From: Candidatus Propionivibrio dominans
GTDB taxonomy: Bacteria > Pseudomonadota > Gammaproteobacteria > Burkholderiales > Rhodocyclaceae
DNA length: 64,000 nucleotides
Direction: 5' to 3'
NCBI GenBank assembly: GCA_016709335.1
Contig: JADJNC010000015.1
Location: 1-64,000 of the forward strand
The notes below the pieces were generated by a model that made no database searches, was not told where the DNA came from, and was given only the letters and a program-made list of their open reading frames with translations. Below, in pieces: positions 45,464 through 54,214 of this stretch (the first letter of the stretch is position 1; each line of letters begins with the position of its first letter). The position numbers were made by a program, and so were the translations under genes.

Positions 45464-46203
45464 ATGCCTCTTTTTCAGAAGGCGGTTTTTTTCACTACCG
45501 TCGCCAATTTGCCTGATCTGCCTGCCGATTCTCAGCGTGAGATCGCTTTGCCGGACGCTCGAATGCCGGAAAGTCGTCGGCCATCAATACCCTGGCCAAT
45601 CACACGCGCCTTGCCTTTGTTTCCAAGACACCGGGGCGGACGCAACACCTCAATTTTTTTGCACTCGAAGAGGGCAGATACCTGGTTGATTTGCCGGGTT
45701 ATGGGTTTGCCAAGGCACCGGAGGAAATCCGCTCCCAGTGGGAAGGTTTGCTGGCGCCCTACCTGCGCTATCGCCAGCCGCTGGTTGGTCTGGTGCTGAT
45801 CATCGATAGCCGGCATCTTGTGACCGAGCTCGATTTACAGATGCTTCAGTGGTTCGCGCAGACCGGCAAGCCAATTCATGTCCTGCTCTCCAAGGCGGAC
45901 AAGCTGAGCCGTCAGGAGCAGACACAGGCTCTACGCGAGGTACGGACGGTACTGACTGGAATCGGCGACCACTGTACGCTGCAACTGTTCTCCAGCCTGA
46001 AAAAAACAGGCGTTGCCGAAGCCGAGGCGGTTCTGGGTGGCTGGCTTGGCATGGAGTCAAAACAGCTCGCATTGCCGCCAGTCGGCTTGCGTTCCGCGAA
46101 AGTGGCAAGGTCGAAGAACCGCAAGGCCATTGGCTGGAGTGCAAGAACGGCGCAAGGCGGGGTAAAAAGCGCAGAAAATAAAAAGCCCCCGGCAAAGGGA
46201 TGA
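45464..46203 (+). CDS. engB: GTPase EngB (YihA/YsxC), one-base frameshift near 45546
   Basis: ATG 45464: [28 protein letters not shown] is followed, in the next frame, by [20 protein letters not shown] (G1), [34 protein letters not shown] (G2/G3), [13 protein letters not shown] (G4). Adding one T in the TTT at 45547-45549 (GAGATCGCTTT to GAGATCGCTTTT) restores one open frame of 246 residues. EngB helps 50S ribosome assembly and is essential in most bacteria, so a real null is hard to reconcile with a living cell; a consensus error is the simplest reading. The C-terminus is basic and extended. Confidence 0.85.
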
Positions 46204-46283
46204 CCGGGGGCGAAATGCCTCACCTAGATGCAAGGCACCCGCTCAGGGAGATGAAGCGGGAGACGGCGTGAGCCATCTGTTGA

Positions 46284-47372
<1,089 letters not shown>

Positions 47373-47399
47373 CTCAAGGGCTGACTCAAGCCAATCACC

Positions 47400-47640
47400 C
47401 TATAAACCATAGTCGAGCACGACCGCTGCAACACCAGGTTTGGCGAGGGTTTGGCCCTCACCCCGACCCTCTTCCACAGGGAGAGGCGGTTTGCACCCTT
47501 CTCCTTGCGTGAGAAGTGCCGGGGAGTTTGCAGCGATTGCCCATTCCAAACCCATCCAAGCCCTTATGCGGCGGCCTGAACAGCGCACAAAGAGTGTATA
47601 ATCCGAGCCCTATGCCATTGATTCAAAATTTATTTATAGG
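47400..47640. repeat. Intergenic repeat with inverted CCCTC/GAGAG arms
   Basis: Contains GGCCCTCACCCCGACCCTCT and, 15 nt on, the partly complementary CAGGGAGAGGCGG, a repeat class often seen between genes of GC-rich proteobacteria. No gene seen. The rhlE promoter probably lies in the AT-rich part at 47595-47640. Confidence 0.5.
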
Positions 47641-47648
47641 CGCTGCCG

Positions 47649-49109
47649 ATGCGTTTTGACGAACTCGGCCTCGCGCCCGAGCTGCTAAGAGCCATTTCCG
47701 AACAGGGTTACACGGATCCAACGCCGATTCAGGCGCAAGCCATTCCGATTGTTCTTGCCGGTAACGACCTGATGGGCGGTGCCCAGACGGGTACCGGCAA
47801 AACCGCTGCATTCACCCTGCCGCTGCTCCAGCGCATCCTGCCTTTTGCCAGTCCGAGCCCGTCACCCGCTCGCCACCCGGTACGCGTACTGATGCTGGCG
47901 CCGACACGCGAACTGGCGATCCAGGTTTACGAATCGGTCAAGACCTACAGCAAATATATTCCGATCAGGAGCCTATGCACTTACGGCGGCGTCGATATCA
48001 AACCGCAGATCGCCGAAATTCGCCTCGGTGTCGAAGTACTGGTGGCCACGCCGGGACATCTGCTTGACCTCGTTGAACAGAAATGTCTCAACTTCGGCAG
48101 TGTGCAGGCGCTCGTGCTCGATGAGGCCGACCGCATGCTGGACATGGGCTTTGTTCCGGATGTCACGCGCATCATCAACCTGCTGCCACAACAGCGCCAG
48201 AGCCTGCTCTTCTCGGCGACCTTCTCGGAAGAAATCAAGAAGCTGGCCGACAAAATGCTCAAGTCGCCTGTGCTGATCGAAGTCGCCAAGCGCAACACGG
48301 TAGTGGACACCATCACGCACCGCGTGCACCCGGTAGCGGCCGACGCCAAGCGGGCACTGCTGGTCAAACTGCTCAGGTCATCGGAATTCAACCAGGTTCT
48401 GGTATTCACCCGCACCAAGATCGAAACCAACAAGCTCGCCCGGGAACTGCAGCGTGCCGGAATTGCCGCCGATTCGATCCATGGCGACAAGAGCCAGCAG
48501 GATCGGCTGAAAGCACTCGAAGCCTTCAAGGATGGCACGGTGCTGGTACTGGTCGCTACCGACGTTGCGGCACGCGGCCTGGATATTGACGATCTGCCGC
48601 ACGTCATCAACTTCGAGCTGCCGCATACGCCCGAGGACTACATCCACCGCATTGGTCGTACCGGTCGTGCCGGCAAGCAGGGCACGGCGATTTCCCTGGT
48701 TTCAGCACACGAAGTCCAGTATCTGGTCGACATTGAAAAACTGATCAAGATAAAGGTCGAGCAGGTCATCGTTCCCGGTTTCGATCCGGAATACGATTAC
48801 GAATATCCGCCCACGGGCCGGAAAGCGCATCAACGCCGCCCGCCGGCACCGTCGGCGGCCGCCGCCCCGGTAGCCAGACCGCGCCGTGAGCATTCCTCGG
48901 CAAGCACTCCGGTCAGCAACCGGCGCCGGACGCACATCGCCGCCGACGGATTCGATTTCAGCAAGCCGTACGAGAGCGCCGAACCACAGCCCCTGGCCGC
49001 ACCCGCCGACACCGAAACCGCGCAGATCGTTGCCCACATGGAGCATCCGCACAAACCACGCCGGCTGGTCGCGGCGCTACTTGGCGGTTTGGGTCGAAAA
49101 AAGGACTAG
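47649..49109 (+). CDS. rhlE: DEAD-box RNA helicase RhlE
   Basis: 486 residues. Q motif GYTDPTPIQAQAIP, motif I AQTGTGKTAAF, Ia PTRELAIQVY, II VLDEADRMLDMGF, III LFSATFS, IV VLVFTRTK, V VATDVAARGLDI, VI HRIGRTGRAGKQG. The core ends at about residue 380; the rest is basic and disordered, rich in Pro/Ala/Arg, which binds RNA in this family. Role: remodelling of RNA in ribosome assembly or decay. Convergent with the PP2C gene, 14 bp apart. Confidence 0.92.
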   Translation: MRFDELGLAPELLRAISEQGYTDPTPIQAQAIPIVLAGNDLMGGAQTGTGKTAAFTLPLLQRILPFASPSPSPARHPVRVLMLAPTRELAIQVYESVKTYSKYIPIRSLCTYGGVDIKPQIAEIRLGVEVLVATPGHLLDLVEQKCLNFGSVQALVLDEADRMLDMGFVPDVTRIINLLPQQRQSLLFSATFSEEIKKLADKMLKSPVLIEVAKRNTVVDTITHRVHPVAADAKRALLVKLLRSSEFNQVLVFTRTKIETNKLARELQRAGIAADSIHGDKSQQDRLKALEAFKDGTVLVLVATDVAARGLDIDDLPHVINFELPHTPEDYIHRIGRTGRAGKQGTAISLVSAHEVQYLVDIEKLIKIKVEQVIVPGFDPEYDYEYPPTGRKAHQRRPPAPSAAAAPVARPRREHSSASTPVSNRRRTHIAADGFDFSKPYESAEPQPLAAPADTETAQIVAHMEHPHKPRRLVAALLGGLGRKKD

Positions 49110-49123
49110 CCCGCCATCGGCGA

Positions 49124-49891
49124 TCAGTTTGCCGGTTTTTTTGTCGGCGCCTCGACAAGTTTCAGGATAGCCAGCGAAACATTGTCACCCTCGCCCTGGG
49201 CTCGCGTTCGCGCCCGGGAAATCAGCAGTTCCGAGGCTTCACGTGCAGAATAGGCGGCAACCACGCCGGCCAGTTCGGCATCGCTGAAGTATCCCCAGAG
49301 ACCGTCCGAGCACAAAAGAAAAGAATCACCGGCCTGCAGGTCTACCGTTTCGCCAAAATCGATCCGGGGTACTTCGTTGCCGCCGAGTGAAGTGATCAGG
49401 ATGTTGCGATTGGGATGAACCAGCGCCTGTTCGGGCGTGATTTTCCCCTTGGCCACCAGTTGTTCAACGTAAGAATGGTCGGTCGTGCGAAAAAAAGGCT
49501 GGTCGCCACGGAACTGGTAGAGACGGCTGTCACCGCAATGCGCCCAGCTCACCTTGCCCGGCTGCAGGATCAGGACCACGGCCGTACTGTGCGGATCCTT
49601 CTCGTTGATGAAACGCGACGCCTTGATCAGCATGTGCGCCTCGCGGAGGCTCGATTCAAGCATGATCTGCGGCGACTCGCTGCGCGCAGAGAACTGCTCA
49701 AGATTGTTGCAGGCCGTGTGGATCACCTGCTGTGCCGCCAGCACCCCGCCGGTATGTCCGCCCATGCCATCGGCAACGACGGCGAGCGCAACCCCACCCC
49801 CTTTGGGATGGGGAAAAAGGGCAACACGATCCTGTTGTTCCTTGCGGTCACCCTGATGCTGGGCAACACAGGCATCTATGATCAAAGGCAT
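49124..49891 (-). CDS. PP2C-type serine/threonine phosphatase
   Basis: 255 residues. Metal-binding motifs typical of PPM phosphatases: ALAVVADGMGGHTGGVLAAQ, TAVVLILQPGKVSWAHCGDSRLYQFR, SLGGNEVPRIDFGETVDLQAGDSFLLCSDGLWGYFSD, and EGDNVSLAILKL at the end. A soluble cytoplasmic enzyme that removes phosphates from Ser/Thr; no kinase is adjacent. Similar genes in type VI secretion loci exist, but nothing else here supports such a link. Confidence 0.88.
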   Translation of the reverse strand: MPLIIDACVAQHQGDRKEQQDRVALFPHPKGGGVALAVVADGMGGHTGGVLAAQQVIHTACNNLEQFSARSESPQIMLESSLREAHMLIKASRFINEKDPHSTAVVLILQPGKVSWAHCGDSRLYQFRGDQPFFRTTDHSYVEQLVAKGKITPEQALVHPNRNILITSLGGNEVPRIDFGETVDLQAGDSFLLCSDGLWGYFSDAELAGVVAAYSAREASELLISRARTRAQGEGDNVSLAILKLVEAPTKKPAN

Positions 49892-50120
49892 TATTCTGAA
49901 TCTCCCCGGAGGATCGAGAATATCACGTTTGACCCTCCGCTACGGTGTGACGCTTGCACTATAAACGTGTTGTTTTAAAACCATCGCGCCCTGGAAAAGG
50001 TCACGGCTCACCCAGCACGTGGACTACCATTATTTACCGGCTTTACGGCAAAGCAGAGCTTGAAGAAGTCTTCCGATATAATCAAGCGCTCAACTTTAAA
50101 TACTCCACAGGAATCCAGTC

Positions 50121-50681
50121 ATGGGCAACCGCCTCTCCAAAATTGTCACCCGTACCGGCGATGCCGGCACCACAGGCCTTGGCGATGGGTCAAGGGTCGC
50201 CAAGGACTGCCTGCGCATCGAGGCCATGGGCGACGTTGATGAACTCAACTCAAGCCTGGGCGTCCTGCTCACCGAAGATCTTCCGGAAACCATCCGCGAC
50301 GCGCTGCTCGGTGTCCAGCACGATCTGTTCGACCTCGGCGGCGAACTCTGCATACCCGACTCGAACATCATCGGAGCGGCGCACATCCTTCGCCTTGAAG
50401 AACTGGTCAAGCAATTCAACAAGAATCTCACCCCCCTCAAGGAGTTCATCCTGCCCGGCGGGACCCCCGCGGCGGCTCTCGCCCACCTTTCACGAACGAT
50501 CTGTCGCCGAGCCGAACGTCGCGTCGTACACCTCTCAAACCATGAAAACGTTTCCGACTTTGCCCGTAAATACCTCAATCGCCTGTCCGACCTGCTGTTC
50601 GTTCTCGGTCGCGCCCTGAACAAGGCCGGTGGACGTGGCGATGTACTGTGGGTACATGGCAAGAATCTCGGCAAGACGTGA
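50121..50681 (+). CDS. ATP:cob(I)alamin adenosyltransferase, PduO type
   Basis: 186 residues. Signature segments: IVTRTGDAGTTGLGDGSRVAKDCLRIEAMGDVDELNSSLG at the N-terminus (ATP loop), LFDLGGELCIP, FILPGGTPAAALAHLSRTICRRAERRVVHLS (conserved arginines), and LNRLSDLLFVLGRALNK. It adenosylates reduced cobalamin to form coenzyme B12. No cobalamin riboswitch is recognised upstream (49892-50120), and other B12 genes are absent. Confidence 0.93.
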   Translation: MGNRLSKIVTRTGDAGTTGLGDGSRVAKDCLRIEAMGDVDELNSSLGVLLTEDLPETIRDALLGVQHDLFDLGGELCIPDSNIIGAAHILRLEELVKQFNKNLTPLKEFILPGGTPAAALAHLSRTICRRAERRVVHLSNHENVSDFARKYLNRLSDLLFVLGRALNKAGGRGDVLWVHGKNLGKT

Positions 50682-51057
50682 TTGGGGGTGAACAGACAAG
50701 CCGGGTTCCGGTCGTCTGAATCGGGAGGCGAGGCTTGGGACTGATGAATTTCGCAGCCGGAAAAAATGCTTTAAGACTATCTGGTGCGCTAACTTGTTTA
50801 CATCCAATGACTTGCGTAGGGGTTAATTGGCTATCCGAACCGGTGATTGATGTGCGCCTGTGCGATGCACAATGATCTCGGGATACTCATTATGTTGTCT
50901 CGTTTCGGCCATGAAGAGACCCTCGGTGCTTCGCCATTTGAAGGTTTTGGATGGCCGCTGTCGGAATCCTTGCAGCCATTCGTCTTGAATCGTTGGGTCA
51001 GAATCTGTACGTGTAATGTAGTCTTCTAGCTTACCCACAGGGGTGATATGATTGGTC
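50682..51057. other. Intergenic region before the TumE-like gene
   Basis: About 375 bp. It may carry one small minus-strand gene (50823-51059, listed separately). Otherwise no strong signal. A GGGGTGAT ribosome-site-like sequence lies at 51040-51047. Confidence 0.4.
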
Positions 51058-51059
51058 AT
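50823..51059 (-). CDS. Possible small protein divergent from the TumE-like gene
   Basis: 78 residues from ATG 51059 on the minus strand (MTNHITPVGKLEDYITRTD.., ending AHQSPVRIAN). The start codons of this frame and of the plus-strand toxin gene overlap in CATG at 51057-51060. The EWLQGFRQRPSKTFKWRSTEGL segment is reminiscent of small DUF4258-like toxin families, but I have no firm match. May be spurious. Confidence 0.3.
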   Translation of the reverse strand: MTNHITPVGKLEDYITRTDSDPTIQDEWLQGFRQRPSKTFKWRSTEGLFMAETRQHNEYPEIIVHRTGAHQSPVRIAN

Positions 51060-51366
51060 GGCTGATAAAAAGTCCCAAAAAGCTGTGGATGTCTCAACAC
51101 GGCTAGCAAAAAAGCGCGGGAATGGGATTCTTCGGCGAGAAGTTTGGGTGGACGGCAAGGGTAAGGTAGTCCGTTACAACTTGGCATATATCAACCATGA
51201 CATTTTTCAGGGCGACAACGGTCGCGTGATTGGATATGACAATGCTCACGGAGTTCATCACCGTCATTACATGGGCAAGGCGGATGAGGTGGAATTCCTG
51301 AGTTTTGAAGACATTGAAGACCGTTTTGAAGCAGACTGGTTGGTATTCAGAAAGGGCAATAAATGA
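51058..51366 (+). CDS. TumE-like toxin (DUF6516 family)
   Basis: 102 residues from ATG 51058. It shows the family pattern: ILRREVWVDGKGKVVRYNLAYINHDIFQGDNGRVIGYDNAHGVHHRHYMGKADEVEFLSFEDIEDRFEADW, where the GYDNAHG/HHRHYMG box is typical of the DUF6516/TumE family. The stop overlaps the next gene (ATGA at 51363), as in two-gene toxin-antitoxin operons. Codon use is AT-richer than the flanking genes. Toxic activity is inferred from the family. Confidence 0.7.
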   Translation: MADKKSQKAVDVSTRLAKKRGNGILRREVWVDGKGKVVRYNLAYINHDIFQGDNGRVIGYDNAHGVHHRHYMGKADEVEFLSFEDIEDRFEADWLVFRKGNK

Positions 51367-51725
51367 GAACTGTGATCAAGATAGAGGGTCCGGCAGACTT
51401 TTTCAAGCGTGGAAAACTCGTCGCCAAACTTGCTGATCAGGGCAAGACGATTTCACGAGAGCACATAATTTCGTTTGAAGATCCGGAAGATATGGCTCGC
51501 CTGATCACGACCGCAAAGTTAGCGCTATTCAGAGAGGTACGTCGGAGTGCAGGCTCGATCACTGAGCTTGCAGAGCGTTTGCACCGTGATCGCAGCGCGG
51601 TAAAAAGAGATATTGATGATCTGGAAAAAGCGGGGCTCATTGAAGTTCAAGATATTCCGTTATCTGGGCATGGTCGTAAAAAGGAAGTCCGTGCGATCGC
51701 AGAGCAGGTGCTGCTGGCAATTTAA
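51363..51725 (+). CDS. TumA-like HTH antitoxin
   Basis: 120 residues. ISFEDPEDMARLITTAKLALFREVRR and then a winged-helix segment GSITELAERLHRDRSAVKRDIDDLEKAGLIEVQDIPLSGHGRKKEVRAIAEQVLL, i.e. a MarR-like HTH that would bind the promoter of the pair. Directly after and overlapping the TumE-like gene. Toxin-first order is the arrangement known for this pair. Confidence 0.7.
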   Translation: MRTVIKIEGPADFFKRGKLVAKLADQGKTISREHIISFEDPEDMARLITTAKLALFREVRRSAGSITELAERLHRDRSAVKRDIDDLEKAGLIEVQDIPLSGHGRKKEVRAIAEQVLLAI

Positions 51726-51786
51726 TCAGAATGATGAATGCTGGTACAGTAGATCTGGACACTGTGGGTTCTGATGATGTACTCAA

Positions 51787-52250
51787 CTACAAGGCTTCCC
51801 CGATTTCGCAAGTGCCGCGTGATGTTTTTTCTGTCTCGTTTCGACATCTCCAGACCTAATTTCGTCAAGTGCGGACGAAGTCCGCTCAGCCCGCACTTGA
51901 CGCCGCTCAAAGATACGCTTTCTGTGGGGCCGGAGGCGGCGCTTTAACACTTACGGCCCTACAGACAAAACGCGAGGTTGCGAAACATTCAACGCCAGGT
52001 CGCCCTAAGAAACTGCCAGCGCCCTCATCACCTGTTTCATCCCGACTTCATTTCAGTTCATCGCTACTCACTCATCGGATTCCAGTTCCACTACGCTCGT
52101 CGTGCAAGAAGGTGAAGGACTGCGAAACTACAACCGGTCATGTTGGGCTCTGAGCCGGACCTGATGAAAGACGCGCGCCGGGACCTCAATCGTTAGCCGG
52201 GATGACCTCTTCCCCTGGAGCTAATCAGGCACGCCTGGCGCGGGTCCAAC
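51787..52250. repeat. Tandem duplication, copy 1
   Basis: Unit starting CTACAAGGCTTCCCCGATTT and ending GCGCGGGTCCAACC. Inside are two hairpins: GTCAAGTGCGG with its partner CCGCACTTGAC near 51866-51901, and GGGGCCG...CGGCCCTACAG near 51928-51965. Copy 2 at 52253-52730 differs by scattered substitutions and short indels. Confidence 0.85.
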
Positions 52251-52252
52251 CC

Positions 52253-52730
52253 CTACAAGGGCTTCCCCGATTTCGCAAGTGCGCGTGATGTTTTTTTCTG
52301 TCTCGTTTCGACATCTCCAGACCTAATTTCGTCAAGTGCGGACGAAGTCCGGCGCAGCGCACACTTGACGCCGCTCAAAAAGATACGCTTTCTGTAGGGC
52401 CGGAAGCGGCGCTTTAACGCTTACGGCCCTACAGACAAAACGCGAGGTTGCGAAACATTCAGCGCCGGGTCGCCCAAGAAACTGCCAGCGCCCTCATCCA
52501 CACCTGTTTCATCCCGACTTCATTTCAGTTCATCGCTACTCACTCATCGGATTCCAGTTCCACTGCGCTCGTCGTGCAAGAAGGTGAAGGACTGCGAAAC
52601 TACAACCGGTCATGTTGGGCTCTGAGCCCGGACCCTGATGAAAGACGCGCGCCGGGACCTCAATCGTTAGCCGGGAATGACCTCTTCCCCTGGAGCTAAT
52701 CAGGCACGCCCGGCGCGGGTCCAACCCGCT
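52253..52730. repeat. Tandem duplication, copy 2
   Basis: Same unit as 51787-52250 with small differences; for example AAAGATACGCTTTCTGTAGGGCC against AAGATACGCTTTCTGTGGGGCC. It ends about 110 bp before the IS110 transposase stop codon. Contents and hairpins as copy 1. Confidence 0.85.
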
Positions 52731-52838
52731 TCACATCAACGCATGCAGTGCATCGGTGATTCCTGGCCGCCGTCCGGCGGCACGTGTGTTCCTTTCAGTT
52801 GGCTATCTCTATTGCTATACGACACATTGATCGGCGGG

Positions 52839-53864
52839 TCAGGCCGCACTCTTGTTGAGCCGGAACTCCTCGCCGTATTTCAACACCGCCCACGCCAGCC
52901 GGGCGTTCTTCGCCGCAATGGCGACCACGGCTTTCCAGTACCCGCGTCGCTCCTGCAGGCTGCGCGCCCAGCGGCTGAAGCCATCCTGCTTCTCCCCCAG
53001 CCCGGACAGAATGGAGCGGGCGCCCATGACCAGGAGACTGCGCAGATAACGGTCGCCGGCCTTGGTGATCCGCCCCAGTCGGGATTTACCCCCACTGCTG
53101 TATTGCCCCGGGACGAGACCGATCCAGGCCGCAACCTGACGACCGTTCCTGAAATCGTGCCCGTTGCCGAGACTGGCCAGGAGGGCGCTGGCAGTGACCG
53201 GGCCGATGCCGGGCCGTTGCATCAGGCGACGGCTGCGCGCATCCTCGCGCGCCGCTTTGGCAATCAGTTTGTCGTACTCTTCTATCCGCACATCGAGCTG
53301 GTCGGCGTGCGCCAGGAGGTCGCCGACGCACTGGTTGGCATAGCCCGGAAGATCTTCGAGATGGGCGCCGATGTTCTGGCGCAGGCCGGCGACTTTCTGC
53401 GGCAGGACGATGCCGAATTCGGCGATCAGGCCGCGGATTCGGTTGTACGTGGCGGTACGCTCTTCGACGAAGCCTTGTCGGGTGCGGTGCAGGGTGAGGA
53501 TGATCTGCTGGTGTTCTTCCTTGATCGGAACAAAGCGCATGTGGGGGCGGGTGACGGCTTCGCAGATGGCCGCGGCATCGGCGGCATCGTTCTTGCCGCG
53601 TTTGCCGGAGAGGCGGTAGGGGGTGACGAACTTCGGCGCCATCAGTTTGACGGTGTGGCCGTAGCTACGGAACAGCCGGGCCCAATGGTGGGCGCCGGAG
53701 CAGGCTTCGATGCCGATCAGGCACGGGGGCATCTGCACGATCAGTGGCAATAGTTGATCCCGCGTGACCTTCGGCTTGATCAATACGGCTTTGCCGTTCT
53801 CATCGACGCCATGGACGGCAAAGATGTTCTTGGCAAGATCGATTCCTACGGTGACAATGCTCAT
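52839..53864 (-). CDS. IS110-family (IS1111-type) transposase
   Basis: 341 residues. DEDD-type N-terminal domain: TVGIDLAKNIFAVHGVDENG (first D), IGIEACSGAHHWARL (E), SGKRGKNDAADAAAICEAVTRPHM (DxxD). The C-terminal transposase_20 domain: QRPGIGPVTASALLASLGNG.., QVAAWIGLVPGQYSSGGKSRLGRITKAGDRYLRSLLVMGARSIL with the Ser nucleophile region. The gene looks intact. In IS110 relatives a noncoding (bridge) RNA lies beside the transposase gene, downstream in the IS1111 group; 52690-52838 has a GCCGCCGTCCGGCGGC-type hairpin. Element ends are not determined. Confidence 0.9.
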   Translation of the reverse strand: MSIVTVGIDLAKNIFAVHGVDENGKAVLIKPKVTRDQLLPLIVQMPPCLIGIEACSGAHHWARLFRSYGHTVKLMAPKFVTPYRLSGKRGKNDAADAAAICEAVTRPHMRFVPIKEEHQQIILTLHRTRQGFVEERTATYNRIRGLIAEFGIVLPQKVAGLRQNIGAHLEDLPGYANQCVGDLLAHADQLDVRIEEYDKLIAKAAREDARSRRLMQRPGIGPVTASALLASLGNGHDFRNGRQVAAWIGLVPGQYSSGGKSRLGRITKAGDRYLRSLLVMGARSILSGLGEKQDGFSRWARSLQERRGYWKAVVAIAAKNARLAWAVLKYGEEFRLNKSAA

Positions 53865-54214
53865 GGATTTCCCCTTTCGTGTTTCGTTAAATGGATGACT
53901 TGAGAATCACCATTTTGGCACGTCGTTGCCGTGCGGTTTCGTATTCGCTTCCTCGGGACGGGGAAGTCCCTTTCATTCGTTAGGTTTAATGTCCTCCAGG
54001 GCAAGTCGTAGACCGTCAATCAGAGCCATTGGCCCTGCGTCGGCTCTCTGTTGTCACCGGCCATTGCTGATTGGTGACTTGACCGTCAGCTTTGGGTCTA
54101 TTCTGTTGAAAAACTCAGTTTTATTTTTTTCTGAACGAGGCCCGTCGGTCCGAACTTGAAGTTTTCATCGAACTGGTTGTGAGTTTCGGAAGATCAGATG
54201 CCGTGAACCCGCTG
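53865..54214. other. Noncoding DNA between two transposase genes
   Basis: It holds the upstream part of the IS110 gene, unassigned host sequence, and from 54099 the left end of the IS1182-type element. No gene seen. Confidence 0.6.

Larger units (their letters stand above)
51726..52838. other. Noncoding region between TumA and the IS110 transposase
   Basis: About 1.1 kb filled mainly by two tandem copies of a ~470-bp unit. Short open frames exist but none has convincing features. The last ~110 bp (52731-52838) lie directly behind the IS110-type transposase stop. Confidence 0.6.

Noticed and set aside
49892..50120. Cobalamin riboswitch before the adenosyltransferase gene
   Set aside because: No B12-box-like sequence or matching stem set could be recognised by eye in these 229 bases.
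51928..51965. Integron attC site in the tandem duplication (GCTTTAAC-like box)
   Set aside because: The conserved RYYYAAC/GTTRRRY pair cannot be placed properly and no integron integrase or cassette is present; the hairpins are better left unassigned.
52253..52730. CRISPR array
   Set aside because: Only two long copies in tandem with no short repeat-spacer periodicity and no cas genes.
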